Source of the DNA: SHAN690 sp041391765
GTDB lineage: Bacteria; Bacteroidota; Bacteroidia; Flavobacteriales_G; Salibacteraceae
Direction: 5' to 3'
DNA length: 64,000 nucleotides
Assembly: GCA_041391765.1 (NCBI GenBank)
Contig: JAWKNJ010000016.1
Span: 1 to 64,000 of the forward strand
In this document: piece after piece, positions 8,664 through 18,652 of the stretch
Layout of the letters: the number at the start of each line of letters is the position of its first letter
Numbering within the stretch: the first letter of the stretch is position 1
The notes under the pieces: model-generated
Database searches by the model: none
What the model was told of the DNA's origin: nothing
The model's input: only the letters and a program-made list of their open reading frames with translations
Made by a program: the position numbers and the translations under genes

Positions 8664-10319
8664 GTGCAAGCCCTGATTAGCATTAAATTCCTAGAAAAGC
8701 CATTCGAAGACTGTTCATCTTCAGTGGAAGTGACCCATGTTGACCCCAATGGAAGACAGCGTGAACGATTCATGCTCGGAGTTGTTGAAGTCGACACAAT
8801 TTATGATTCTATACATAAGAGTCAACCTGTGAACTTGAAGCATCGGTACGTGAAGGATTTCTCACTTTCCAAATACCGTGAGAAATTCGCATTAGGTGCA
8901 GACAGTCTTGTTGCGATTGTTGATTTCAATGCCACAGGGGCGTATTTGGATACGGAGAATGAGACCGACTTTTCTCATGCACACTTTGTAGGTGCGACTG
9001 CATCGTTCGAGCGTTGCATTTTTGGAAACGGTCCGCTGAATTTCTACCATTCAAAGTTCTACTCAGATGTTACTACCTTCTCCCAAAGCCGATTTGGTGC
9101 TGGTATTGCGAATTTTCAATATGCAGAGTTTGGCTCAAGGGAAGTCAGTTTTGACCACGCGCATTTTGACGTTGGGGATATTCAGTTTGTGAGCGCAACT
9201 TTTGGCGATTCCAAAGTCAGTTTTAAAGAAGCGAGCTTTGGTCAAGGAGAAGTAGATTTTCACTATTCGACTTTTGGAAATGGTAATCTCTCATTTGACA
9301 AGGCAACCTTCGGTGGTGGTGATGTTTCGTTTAAAAGAGTCGATTTTGGACACGGTAAAGTCGACTTTAAGAGGGTGGATTTTGGAAATGGAAATATTGA
9401 CTTTTCAGAATCGTCCTTCAAGAGCGGAAAGGTGGTGTTTCGATCAGCCATATTTGGGGAAGGTGATGTCATCTTCGATGAGGTTGACAGCGACTCTGAT
9501 TTTTCCTTTGATAATGCGGAATTCGGAAGCGGAAAACTGAGTTTCTATCAAGCAGTTGCCAGAAAGCTGTCATTTCGTTTGTGCCAATTCAATAATTATG
9601 TTGACCTGCGAGTAAGGCGCTTAGGGAAATTGGACTTGAGTCACACCATTGTGAGAGACATCATTGATTTAATGCCCACTGAAAATAGTCCGGTTGAAAT
9701 GGACGAAATGAATTTCAGCGGTATGCGCAATCTTGGCAATTTGTACATCGATTGGAGAGAAAATAAGGTGCTTAAACTGATCATGTCGCAAGATGATTCC
9801 AGCAACCACCAGAAGTCAGAGCAATTCCTGATTTTGAAGGAAACCTACAACTCCACAGGGCGCTATGCTGACGAGGACAAGGCATATGTTTGGTACAAGC
9901 GCCTCGAGTTGAAAGCTGATTTGGAACATGCGCTGAAGCGTGATCCTAAGAATGCAATTTGGGCCTATCCAACCGCATTTTCAAAATGGTTGCTCTTTGA
10001 TAAAATCGGGCTTTATGCCACCGAACCTGTTCGCGTGATCTTTTCGATAGGAGTGGTTTATACCTTGTTCAGCCTGCTTTATCTAATTATGCCGCTTGTA
10101 GCAGACACCTATATCGATACTGGTGGGGGAGACCTGCTTGTTAATTTAAATCCAGTAGCGAAAGCTTTCTACTACAGCGCCATTACGTTTTTGACCATCG
10201 GATATGGGGAATATTATCCTGTTGGCATCATGCGCTTATTCGCTAGCGTTGAAGGTTATGTTGGTGTTTTTTTGATGGGATATTTCTCGGTTGCGTTTGT
10301 GAGAAAGGTGTTGAGATAA
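8664..10319 (+). CDS. 12-residue-repeat solenoid fused to a K+-channel pore domain
   Basis: A 551-residue protein starting on GTG, 20 bp after terC. Residues about 108-298 contain some 16 tandem units of exactly 12 residues with consensus F-G-x-G-x-V-x-F-x-x-A-x, a pentapeptide-repeat-like beta-solenoid variant. After a linker with a charged helical segment (about 385-440) come a membrane helix (about 458-483), a re-entrant pore with the selectivity filter TIGYG at 511-515, and a second membrane helix at the C-terminus. That is the two-helix layout of Ion_trans_2 potassium channels. Established: TxGYG selects K+. Inferred: the solenoid is a cytosolic scaffold or sensor that gates or positions the channel. 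Ligand unknown. Confidence 0.85.
   Translation: MQALISIKFLEKPFEDCSSSVEVTHVDPNGRQRERFMLGVVEVDTIYDSIHKSQPVNLKHRYVKDFSLSKYREKFALGADSLVAIVDFNATGAYLDTENETDFSHAHFVGATASFERCIFGNGPLNFYHSKFYSDVTTFSQSRFGAGIANFQYAEFGSREVSFDHAHFDVGDIQFVSATFGDSKVSFKEASFGQGEVDFHYSTFGNGNLSFDKATFGGGDVSFKRVDFGHGKVDFKRVDFGNGNIDFSESSFKSGKVVFRSAIFGEGDVIFDEVDSDSDFSFDNAEFGSGKLSFYQAVARKLSFRLCQFNNYVDLRVRRLGKLDLSHTIVRDIIDLMPTENSPVEMDEMNFSGMRNLGNLYIDWRENKVLKLIMSQDDSSNHQKSEQFLILKETYNSTGRYADEDKAYVWYKRLELKADLEHALKRDPKNAIWAYPTAFSKWLLFDKIGLYATEPVRVIFSIGVVYTLFSLLYLIMPLVADTYIDTGGGDLLVNLNPVAKAFYYSAITFLTIGYGEYYPVGIMRLFASVEGYVGVFLMGYFSVAFVRKVLR
8985..9557 (+). repeat. Coding tandem repeat, about 16 x 36 bp (12 residues)
   Basis: Region encoding consecutive 12-residue units, for example FGNGNLSFDKAT, FGGGDVSFKRVD, FGHGKVDFKRVD and FGNGNIDFSESS. 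The protein period is strict apart from one 11-residue unit near residue 276. The DNA copies have diverged, so this is an old duplication series rather than a recent slippage array. Confidence 0.85.
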
Positions 10320-10349
10320 AAAAAGCCCCGTCATGACGGGGCTTTTTTT
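10320..10349. terminator. Bidirectional Rho-independent terminator
   Basis: Near-perfect palindrome with stem aaaagccccgtc/gacggggctttt flanked by A and T runs. It lies between the channel gene and the convergent T9SS gene ending at 10365. Confidence 0.88.
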
Positions 10350-10364
10350 GGTTTCAGAGAACGG

Positions 10365-13300
10365 TCAGTGTTTCACTATGGAAGTCCTGTCCGTTGAATT
10401 CCCTGTGGTGATCAGGTGATATAAACCAGCTTGGTATGAATCCAAGCTGATTTGGTGGTTACCTTCTCCCCAAACTCCGGATTTCAGCAGTCTCCCCGTT
10501 GAATCATAAAGTCGGAATTCAACTTTATGCATCGTAACTACATTGAGCGCTCCGTTGGTTGGGTTTGGATAAACAAGAATTGAGCTCGGAACCTCGGATA
10601 CATCCGTCTGAGCTTGCTCCTCATGTTTGTAGAATATTGGGCTACCTGAGGTATAAAAATACGAGCGTGCGATGAACCCGTCCTGGTCGTTTCCAATTGA
10701 CGAGATGGTGTTATTCAATACCAATGATCCATCGTATCCTCCCGCGATCAAGATTGTCTCATCCAAACCGCCTCCACCCGGCTCCAACCGCGAAGTTGCA
10801 TTGATGGACATACTTGCCAGAGAACCAACCGAGATTTCATCAACGTAAGCACCAAGATAGTACCGCTTTACAAAGTGATCAGTGCTGGATCCATTTACGG
10901 AGGTGCCCCCAACAAACATGTGCGTAGAGGGAGTAATGTCCAGACAGCTCGCTAAACAACTTCCGTCACCAACAATCTGTTCAAAGAATTCAAGGTTCCC
11001 ATTTGGAACGTTGAATCGCGCCAGGAATCCATCTTGAGAAGGATTGAATCCATTTAACGTTGAAGACTGATAGGAACCGTTGAAGCTCACAGTGCCTTTG
11101 AAATAACCAGTGGCATAGACCTGATGAGGTGAGCTTGGATTAATGTGTATTCCCGTTCCGCCATCCGTTTCATCATCTCCGATCAGAATTCCGTTTACGT
11201 AATTGTATACCATTCCATATTGAGCAATTGCTTTGGCGATAACTATGTCCTGACTGGAATTCGTGAAGACTACGCTTTGCAGGTCATCATTCCACTGACT
11301 TAATCCTCCAACCGGAGCGCTCGCTGTTCCGATTAAGTTTCCAATGGCATACACATTGTCATCCCAACAATCGATGGCCATCCCTTCATCATTTCCAGAG
11401 CCAGTGATGAACATCAGTTTGTTTTCCTGAATTCCACCACCATCCATTTTATAAGTGGCGATGAACATGTCATTACCGGTGCTCGTGCCCGTGTTCTGAT
11501 GGTTTTCACCTCCAAACTTCAGCAGGTTAGGGCTGATGTTCGCATATCCTGTGGCGGCTACGTGCCCCGCCATCATTCTTGCCACGTCATTGACGCTGCT
11601 AACTGCATTGTCAGTCGGACCCAAAAACCTTGCCCATTCGATGTCACCATCAGTGTAGTCAATTTGTGCTACAAATCCTTTTTGAGCTGATGTCAGGTTG
11701 GAACCTACGCCAAGATCGTATCCGTTACTGGTATGACCACCAATGGTTATGTATTCATTGGTTGCGGATTCTTGCACTGCAATGGCGTTTCCAACATCAT
11801 CGCCTGTTGCACCATAAGATTTGGCCCAAATCAATCCGCACTGACCGAACTTGCCAATCATGATGTCCTTGGCACCTGCATTCGTCAGAATCACATGATC
11901 AATTTGCATATCCGAACTGAACGTTCCAATAAAATAAGATTCATTCAGATTAGTGGTGACAATGTCCGATACAGAAGCAATGTCGGTTGATTCCAGACCC
12001 TTTGGCCAACTTGGCTGTTGGGCATTGCAGCTAACCGTATTGTAAATGTCAAGATCGGAAAGCACTTGAGCCGTGCAGCCGTTGCCATCGGTGTAGATGT
12101 ATTTCAGTGTATAATTTCCTGCAGTTGAAACACCTGGATCAAGGTAGTAGATTCCTCCTAAAAGGGATATTCCAGGTACATTTCCACTAATGGAATACAC
12201 TCCTCCTGCAGGTGACCCATGAAGCAAGGCAAAGGCCTCGGCTCCCTCATAAACGTTGATGTTTTGTAGTGTCGGAGTAGGCAGTGCGTTCACGGTAACG
12301 TCCACATAAGCTGTGCCTGTGCAACCATTGGCATCTGTAACTGTAACGGTGTATGTATTTGTTCCGGCCACATTTGGGTTATCCGATGGATTTTGAATAC
12401 TGGAAACAAATCCATTGTTTGACGTCCATGAGTAACCGTATGAACCTCCACCTCCCGAAAATGAGCATGAAAGACTAATAGGATCTCCCTCACACACAGT
12501 TGAAGGAGTCGAAGCTGCTGTTCCAACGATTTGTGTTGGTTCGTTTACAACGCTCGAAGCGGTTGCAGTGCAGCCGTTAGCGTCCGTCACGGTTAGGGTA
12601 TAGGTTCCCCCGCTGATTGCCGTCAAATCTTCTGAGGTAGCAGAATTGTTCCAAAGGAAGGAGTACGTAGTTGTTCCTCCCGTGGTGGTAATGTCAACGG
12701 CACCGTTGCTGTTCCCAAAACAATCGACATTGGTGGTCGAAGTGACAACTGCGTTGAGTGCCGATGAAGGCTGAGTTATACTTGCGGACGCAGTTGTCGT
12801 GCAGCCATTGGCATCGGTAACAGTAAGGGTATAGTTCCCAGCGCTGATTGTCGTCAAATCTTCTGATGTTGCGGCATTGCTCCAAAGGAAGGAGTATGTG
12901 GTTGTCCCTCCCGTGGTGGTGATATCAATGGCACCGTTGCTGTTTCCGAAACAGTCGACATTGGTGGTCGAAGTGACAGCTGCGTTGAGTGCGGACGAAG
13001 GCTCAGTAATGCTTGCAGAAGCAGTTGTGGTGCAGCCGTTAGCATCCGTCACGGTTAGGGTATAGGTTCCCCCGCTGATTGCCGTCAAATCTTCGGATGT
13101 TGCGGCATTGCTCCAAAGGAAGGCGTAGGTTGTTGTTCCTCCGGTCGTGGTGATGTCGATAGCACCGCCACTGGTGCCGAAGCAGTCAACATTCGTTGTC
13201 GATGTAACTGCTGCGTTGAGTGCCGATGCAGGCTCAATAATTTCAAATTCTTCAATAGCAATGCAATTGTTGTCGTCAGTCGCGGTTACGGTGTAAGTGC

Positions 13301-14813
13301 CCGCAATCAATGAAGAAATAGAGTTAGAGGTTGATGCAGTGTTTGTGGTGGAAGATGCATTGGACCAGATGTAATCAAAGGGCGCACTTCCTCCTGTCAA
13401 TGTGATCGAAGCAGAACCATCATTTCCACCTGAACAAGAAACATCGCTGGAGGATACGGTATGCGCTATCGTGCAAGAATATTCTTGAGCGCCCATGTCA
13501 ACAGACTCAGCCCCGGAGAGTACATTATGTATGCGAACATCCCCATTGAAGTCGACACTGTACCCTGCGGGGACGTAGCTATCCTTTCCGGCATCAATGC
13601 AAGGAGAGTTGGATGCCAGGTCAAAATTGCTTCCTATGAAGTTTGGGTTTGCATTTATATTGTTGAGTTGATTTGCGGACGGACCAGACCAACTGCCTTC
13701 AACGAGGCAGTGCTGAACGTATATTGTCGAATTATTCCAAATCTCATCTCCGTTAGGGCTGCTATTGCCGTAGAAAATGTTATTTCTCAAATAGGCAGTC
13801 CCACTCGTAGAAAATGCAGATGTTCTTTTCTTAAAGCATGACCCCAAGGTACCTGATGTGCTGTTGTCGAAAAAGGTGCAATTGACCACTTTGCCTCCCC
13901 AGTCTAATGCTACGCAGGATGAATTGTTGGACGAATTGTTATCAAACACGGAGTTAATTAGAATGCCATCATCGGCAATGCGGTTGTTTGCAGTGGCTTG
14001 AAATGCACTCACACCATTGGCTGAATTATTTTTAAACAGACATTGATCAACTACAAAGTCATAGTTGTTGTAGAAAGTTATGGCTCCTCCGCTGCTTGAA
14101 GCCATATTATTTAAGAACGTAGATCGGTATAAGTTACTTTTAACATCTTGTTGCCACAAGAAAATAGCCCCTCCGTCATCTCCGCAAGAGTTATTTTCAA
14201 AGTGACAATTGTCAATGTTGAATTTCATTCGATGGGCTCGTATAGCCCCTCCGTCTTGTGTAGCATAATTATTGACAAACTGACAATTGTGCACATAAAA
14301 GACATCGGATAGATTGTAAACAGCCGATTCGCTGAATCCGCCACCACTAGCATTTGAATAGCCCATTGTAACTGTGAAGCCATCCAGTCTTACATTGTCA
14401 GTAAAGGTTGTAATCTTGGTTACGCTGTAAGAATTGTCGCTGTCCAGAGCATCATCTCCGTCAATATCTCCTGACAGGATGGTTACATTGTTCTCCCAAT
14501 CACGTTCAGCAATGGATGTTTCGTTTCCAACGAATCCACCGTATATGGACACACCTGAAGGTAGAATAAAAGAAATACTTGGGTCTGATCCACTAGTGGG
14601 ATAGTACGTGCCCTGTGCGACCCATATCTGGTCGCCAACTGTCGTAGCTGCGCTTAGCGCTTGTTGAAGGTCAGGGAATGCGCTTGACCAGGAGCCTCCG
14701 CAACCGGAAGAACAGGTGGAGTTCAGGTCAACGTAGTAGGTGGTTTGGCCGTGTATCATCCCGATCCACAGCATGGTGCCGAAAAGCACCGCGAGTCGAA
14801 GTAGCTGTTTCAT
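10365..14813 (-). CDS. Secreted T9SS type A protein with beta-helix, SprB repeats and propeller-like region
   Basis: A 1482-residue secreted protein. Start at ATG 14813 (MKQLLRLAVLFGTMLWIGM, signal peptide); an upstream in-frame start at 14834 is less likely. Order of domains: residues about 25-430 a right-handed beta-helix of the 'choice-of-anchor Q' type (YYVDLNSTCSSGCGGSW; repeated N-N-C-x-F units; CIDAGKDSYVP; DMGAQE). Then SprB-type repeats (about 445-760), three of them nearly identical, and another Ig/PKD-like unit to about 830. A region resembling SBBP/delta-60 propeller repeats follows (about 930-1380), then a T9SS type A tail (VYPNPTNGALNVV...). SprB-like repeats occur in gliding adhesins, but this protein is far shorter than SprB itself. 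Probable surface or released protein. Confidence 0.88.
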   Translation of the reverse strand: MKQLLRLAVLFGTMLWIGMIHGQTTYYVDLNSTCSSGCGGSWSSAFPDLQQALSAATTVGDQIWVAQGTYYPTSGSDPSISFILPSGVSIYGGFVGNETSIAERDWENNVTILSGDIDGDDALDSDNSYSVTKITTFTDNVRLDGFTVTMGYSNASGGGFSESAVYNLSDVFYVHNCQFVNNYATQDGGAIRAHRMKFNIDNCHFENNSCGDDGGAIFLWQQDVKSNLYRSTFLNNMASSSGGAITFYNNYDFVVDQCLFKNNSANGVSAFQATANNRIADDGILINSVFDNNSSNNSSCVALDWGGKVVNCTFFDNSTSGTLGSCFKKRTSAFSTSGTAYLRNNIFYGNSSPNGDEIWNNSTIYVQHCLVEGSWSGPSANQLNNINANPNFIGSNFDLASNSPCIDAGKDSYVPAGYSVDFNGDVRIHNVLSGAESVDMGAQEYSCTIAHTVSSSDVSCSGGNDGSASITLTGGSAPFDYIWSNASSTTNTASTSNSISSLIAGTYTVTATDDNNCIAIEEFEIIEPASALNAAVTSTTNVDCFGTSGGAIDITTTGGTTTYAFLWSNAATSEDLTAISGGTYTLTVTDANGCTTTASASITEPSSALNAAVTSTTNVDCFGNSNGAIDITTTGGTTTYSFLWSNAATSEDLTTISAGNYTLTVTDANGCTTTASASITQPSSALNAVVTSTTNVDCFGNSNGAVDITTTGGTTTYSFLWNNSATSEDLTAISGGTYTLTVTDANGCTATASSVVNEPTQIVGTAASTPSTVCEGDPISLSCSFSGGGGSYGYSWTSNNGFVSSIQNPSDNPNVAGTNTYTVTVTDANGCTGTAYVDVTVNALPTPTLQNINVYEGAEAFALLHGSPAGGVYSISGNVPGISLLGGIYYLDPGVSTAGNYTLKYIYTDGNGCTAQVLSDLDIYNTVSCNAQQPSWPKGLESTDIASVSDIVTTNLNESYFIGTFSSDMQIDHVILTNAGAKDIMIGKFGQCGLIWAKSYGATGDDVGNAIAVQESATNEYITIGGHTSNGYDLGVGSNLTSAQKGFVAQIDYTDGDIEWARFLGPTDNAVSSVNDVARMMAGHVAATGYANISPNLLKFGGENHQNTGTSTGNDMFIATYKMDGGGIQENKLMFITGSGNDEGMAIDCWDDNVYAIGNLIGTASAPVGGLSQWNDDLQSVVFTNSSQDIVIAKAIAQYGMVYNYVNGILIGDDETDGGTGIHINPSSPHQVYATGYFKGTVSFNGSYQSSTLNGFNPSQDGFLARFNVPNGNLEFFEQIVGDGSCLASCLDITPSTHMFVGGTSVNGSSTDHFVKRYYLGAYVDEISVGSLASMSINATSRLEPGGGGLDETILIAGGYDGSLVLNNTISSIGNDQDGFIARSYFYTSGSPIFYKHEEQAQTDVSEVPSSILVYPNPTNGALNVVTMHKVEFRLYDSTGRLLKSGVWGEGNHQISLDSYQAGLYHLITTGNSTDRTSIVKH
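12533..13225 (-). repeat. Three tandem 231-bp SprB-type coding repeats
   Basis: Three direct copies with a period of exactly 231 bp (the marker gcgttgag recurs at 12751, 12982 and 13213). Each encodes 77 residues beginning SALNA, containing VDCFG, GGTTTY and VTDANGCT. The copies differ at few positions, which suggests recent duplication or gene conversion. Confidence 0.9.
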
Positions 14814-14921
14814 GATAAATAGATTTTGAACCAAAATCCAATTCGCAGAAAACAGTTTCGTTCGCGATTAATGAAATAGCACCATTAAACAATGAATCGT
14901 TGTTTTCAATATATGAATGAC

Positions 14922-15647
14922 TTAGCTGAGGTGTTTTTCAACTAAGTCCCGTCCTCCTTTTGAAATTGGAATTTCATGGAAGTTTTTCATCACAAGCCAC
15001 CCACCATCGGATTTATTCCATCTCATCACATGATGGTGATTCACAATGAATGATCTGTGCGGCCTGAAGAATTCGCTAGTATTTAGCTTAGGTTCCAGCA
15101 TTCCCAGTGATTTAGAGATCAAGATTTTGCTGCCGTGTAACGTGTAAACTTCGCTGTAACTGCCATCGGCCTTAATATACAGGATGTCAGAAGGGTCTAC
15201 ATAATCTACGACAGAGCCGTTAGGAATTGCAAGTTTTCCGTTGAGTATTTTATCGATGTTTATTTCTGATTTCGAACTTGAAACGATCCGAATGATTCGC
15301 TCCTTAACTCTCTTAAATTGATCTACACTGAGTGGCTTAAGCAGGTAAGAAAGCGCGTTTTTTTCGAAAGCCTTGATCGCATATTCATCATATGCCGTAA
15401 CGAACACAACTTCAAATTCACAATCAAAAGGCATTTCCAGCAAGTCGAATCCAGTTTGTTTTTTCAATTGGATGTCGAGAAAAACCAGGTCTGGCTTCAA
15501 TCTTTGGATCAATTTGAACCCCTCATCAACGGTGTTTGCCGTTCCAATGATTCGGAACTCTGGAGCAGTTAAGTTAATGATGCTCTTCAAGGCTTCAAGG
15601 GCTCCTAATTCATCGTCAATGAGAATAATGTTAAGTTCAGTCTTCAT
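14922..15647 (-). CDS. LytTR-family response regulator
   Basis: A 241-residue response regulator. N-terminal receiver domain with the acidic pair at D11-D12, phospho-acceptor D58 in LVFLDIQLK, conserved T/A after strand 4 (FVTAYDEYA) and K in LLKPL. C-terminal LytTR DNA-binding domain (about 140-240) with DILYIKADGSYSEVYT and FFRPHRSFIVNHHHV, typical of the fold. It overlaps the upstream kinase gene by 11 bp, making an operon and an obvious cognate pair. LytTR regulators bind direct repeats upstream of target promoters. The neighbouring T9SS gene is a possible but unproven target. Confidence 0.93.
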   Translation of the reverse strand: MKTELNIILIDDELGALEALKSIINLTAPEFRIIGTANTVDEGFKLIQRLKPDLVFLDIQLKKQTGFDLLEMPFDCEFEVVFVTAYDEYAIKAFEKNALSYLLKPLSVDQFKRVKERIIRIVSSSKSEINIDKILNGKLAIPNGSVVDYVDPSDILYIKADGSYSEVYTLHGSKILISKSLGMLEPKLNTSEFFRPHRSFIVNHHHVMRWNKSDGGWLVMKNFHEIPISKGGRDLVEKHLS

Positions 15648-18489
15648 TGTGTAATGGAATATCGATAGTCACGATGAGCCCATTGCTGTCAGCCCTTTCT
15701 GATACACTTACGTTGTAGACTTTCTTTTGAAGGCGGTTTATTAGGTTTATTCGTTCATCATTAATTAATGTACCTACGCCAAGGGAGGAAACAGACTTGG
15801 TCGGTGGGTTGTGATTGTCGAATCCCGGGCCGTTGTCTGTGATGGTGCATTGCATTGAGTCAGAAGAGGTCATAAATATCTTAATCGTTATTTCTCCCGG
15901 ATATTCAATGTTCGACATGGCATGAATCACGGCATTTTCCACATAGGGTTGTAAAAGCATAACAGGCAATTTTGTCTTGAAAAGATCAATACGCTGGTCC
16001 ACATTTATTGTAAAATCGAACGTATGGTTAAGTCTAAGCTGTTCAAGTTCCAAATAGGTGTTTATAGAATCAAGCGCATTGACTAACTCTATGTATTCTC
16101 CTTTGGAGAAGGTTAACGCATTCCGAAAGTATTGAGCGAATTTGAAGAGGTACTCACTTGATTCCAACACGTTGTTTTTCAGCACAAATGATTGAATCGA
16201 AGTGAGCGCATTGAATACGAAGTGCGGTTTCAATTGGTTGGTTAATCCTTGAAGCTTCAGATTATCTCTTTCAAGCATTAATTTATGCTCCTTGGCTTTG
16301 AATTTAAGGTGCACGATTAACGGTGATAGCAGCAATGCAATGGCAAATGCCGTGCAGATTACCATGAACCAAGGGTTAGCGTAAAACGGTCTAAGAACTT
16401 CGATGTGAACCTCGATTAGTTCACCACCACCTCCACTAAGCTGAAGAAGGTGTTTCCCTTCCGGAATCGAAAAAAAGGAAATTGATTCTTCAGACGTTTG
16501 TGTCCAATTTGTGTCGAATGGATAGAACCTATAGCTGTATGTTGCCTCACTGCGCAACCTAAAGTCGATGAGCTGAACACCCAACACCAAATGTGCTCCT
16601 TCTTTGATACTTAAGTGATCAGCAAAATCTACGGGCACATTATTAACCTGAACGCGCGAAATAGAAATTCTAGAAATTGATGGTTTACAATCCAACACTG
16701 CGTTCAGCGGCAGAGCCGCAACATATCCGATGGTTGAATAGAAAAAAGTATCGTTATGGATCAAAAGATCTCGAATGCTGCAAACAGGCAGCCCCAAGGA
16801 TTTTGTGACATTGATGATGCTCCACCGGTTATGAGATTGGTCATGATCTATCATGTACACTCCAGAGCTGGTGCCTAAAAACAGTTTTCCATTTAATTCA
16901 GTGTGACAGACTGGATTCACAATTGGCAACTGAGATATCGTCTCAAGCCTTTTATTAGTTGTGTCATATAATAACGGGCTTTGCCGTTGAGGAAATATTA
17001 GAATTCCTGAGTGATGTCTTATAACAGAGGAGATTGGAGTTGAGAATATCAACGTATCGGTGTGTTTGATGGTCTTGTTGACAATAGTGTATAGAAATGC
17101 CCCGCTATTGGTAGCCACCAGATAAGTAGAATCGTTCAACACCTGGACATCATTTGTTCGGGAACCAATGAAATAATCCTCCGCAGCATGTCCGAATCCA
17201 AAGTAAATCCTGTCATGAGAAAAGACCAAAGAATCCTTATTTGCTACCACTATTTGTGGGTTATGCCAAAACGGGCGCTTTTTGATTTCGTGTGTACGGG
17301 TATTAAAGATGCTTAAAAACTGATTTCCATTCAGGTCGGTATACCTTGACATAAGAATGGAATCAGAGGTTGAAATTGAAAAGGCAACCCTATCCGGATT
17401 CTGCCAACCCAGTTCATGTGTTTTATCCAAGGCTTTTAAAGTGGAGGTTCTTCCAAGACTACCATATATTCCGACCTCCGAGTTGCTAGCGAATAGTTCA
17501 AATTCGTCCCCGAATTGCTGTGGAATAAAGACCCTTGAATACTCGGGAGATGGAACATAGATCAGACCCCTCTTTTCCGTGCCAAACCAATATCCACCAG
17601 ATTTGTCTTGCAGCCCAGCGGAAATTTTTAGCCCATGAAATATGTGTTCTTTAGGCTTATCGGATGCCATCGAGTAAGCAAAGACTCCGTCTGATTCTGT
17701 GCCAACCCAAAGAGTGCTGTCGCTGGCAATGAATAAGCAGTTGGTTATAATAGATTCGGTTCGGTAGATTCTTTGACGATTTTGATTAAAAAAAACGGCC
17801 TCAGTTGCTCTGCCGTATGCGCAGTGCTCATTCATGGCGACCGTGTAAGTCACCGGACCACGCCCTGCATTTGGTGGAAGGCCGACTATTTGGGTTTGGT
17901 TGTTGCCTCTTTGCAATAGAATTCTTCTGGGTGAATCGTCATCAGATGTCGTTTCAACCCTTCCAAATAATTTGTCTTTTATCTGAATCAAATGCCCATC
18001 CAAAGCTGTGTCACTATCCCAAACGATTTCGAAACCATTTTCTGTTGCAATGAACGCCCCATATTGACTGTTTAACATTACGCCCCGATCATCAAATGCC
18101 ATCCGCGGAGCCAGTCGGAACTTGCCATTGGGATACGAAAGAGAATCGTTAAGCGGATGAGGCTGCCATTCGACATCATAATAATAGAGTCGCTTGTCTG
18201 ATGACATGCACCAAACTTTTCCATCTGGTGCTTGATCAATGTCAATTATGAGCTCCGCAATCAGATTGTCATTTGGGATTTTTCGAAAAGTCCGGCCATC
18301 GAATGTGCAAACGCCATGTGAAGTGGCTATCCAAATAAGGCCATCATCGGATTGAAACAAATCGGTGACAAACATGGATGGAAGACCATCTTCAACACCA
18401 TATGAAATTTGAATTGGTTGCCATTCTTGTGCATTTCCGCATAATTGGCTTGATAGAAAAAACGCTGTCAGAATAACTAATCGAAACAT
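15637..18489 (-). CDS. Two-component propeller sensor histidine kinase (LytS/YehU type)
   Basis: A 950-residue sensor. Signal peptide (MFRLVILTAFFLSSQLCGNA), then a long periplasmic region of two-component-regulator propeller repeats (for example DDGLIWIATSHGVCTFDG), a Y_Y_Y-type domain (about 610-690), one membrane helix (about 700-722), a short coiled coil, and a His_kinase domain. The latter has QLKPHFVFNAL with candidate phospho-histidine H756, and an ATP-binding region with PYVENAVIHA and TDNGPGF. It lacks the AraC-like or receiver fusion found in many propeller kinases and signals instead to the overlapping LytTR regulator. The extracellular ligand is unknown. Confidence 0.92.
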   Translation of the reverse strand: MFRLVILTAFFLSSQLCGNAQEWQPIQISYGVEDGLPSMFVTDLFQSDDGLIWIATSHGVCTFDGRTFRKIPNDNLIAELIIDIDQAPDGKVWCMSSDKRLYYYDVEWQPHPLNDSLSYPNGKFRLAPRMAFDDRGVMLNSQYGAFIATENGFEIVWDSDTALDGHLIQIKDKLFGRVETTSDDDSPRRILLQRGNNQTQIVGLPPNAGRGPVTYTVAMNEHCAYGRATEAVFFNQNRQRIYRTESIITNCLFIASDSTLWVGTESDGVFAYSMASDKPKEHIFHGLKISAGLQDKSGGYWFGTEKRGLIYVPSPEYSRVFIPQQFGDEFELFASNSEVGIYGSLGRTSTLKALDKTHELGWQNPDRVAFSISTSDSILMSRYTDLNGNQFLSIFNTRTHEIKKRPFWHNPQIVVANKDSLVFSHDRIYFGFGHAAEDYFIGSRTNDVQVLNDSTYLVATNSGAFLYTIVNKTIKHTDTLIFSTPISSVIRHHSGILIFPQRQSPLLYDTTNKRLETISQLPIVNPVCHTELNGKLFLGTSSGVYMIDHDQSHNRWSIINVTKSLGLPVCSIRDLLIHNDTFFYSTIGYVAALPLNAVLDCKPSISRISISRVQVNNVPVDFADHLSIKEGAHLVLGVQLIDFRLRSEATYSYRFYPFDTNWTQTSEESISFFSIPEGKHLLQLSGGGGELIEVHIEVLRPFYANPWFMVICTAFAIALLLSPLIVHLKFKAKEHKLMLERDNLKLQGLTNQLKPHFVFNALTSIQSFVLKNNVLESSEYLFKFAQYFRNALTFSKGEYIELVNALDSINTYLELEQLRLNHTFDFTINVDQRIDLFKTKLPVMLLQPYVENAVIHAMSNIEYPGEITIKIFMTSSDSMQCTITDNGPGFDNHNPPTKSVSSLGVGTLINDERINLINRLQKKVYNVSVSERADSNGLIVTIDIPLHNED

Positions 18490-18623
18490 GATAGGGGGTC
18501 TAAGCTGATAAATAAATCCATTCCGCGTAGATTAATTCAATTAAAATTGATGAACGAGCGTTTTGATTTTATGAAGGTTTTTAGTGTGTATTCCTATTAA
18601 ATAAAAACACAGATTTAACATCA

Positions 18624-18631
18624 TACATTTG
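18624..18631 (+). promoter_or_regulatory. Bacteroidota -7 box (TACATTTG) for thrS operon
   Basis: Exact TAnnTTTG match 21 bp upstream of the thrS ATG, followed by the GCCGCCC that often marks the transcript start in this phylum. No leader hairpin or T-box is visible, so the transcript leader would be very short. Confidence 0.6.
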
Positions 18632-18652
18632 CCGCCCAATTTGTGAGTAGGA

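Noticed and set aside
12533..13240. Regular tandem repeat that could suggest a CRISPR array
   Set aside because: The period is 231 bp with coding sequence throughout and no short conserved repeat-spacer pattern; it encodes SprB-type protein repeats.
18480..18652. T-box or threonine-responsive leader before thrS
   Set aside because: The -7 box is 21 bp from the ATG, so the leader is too short for such a structure and no T-box motif is visible.
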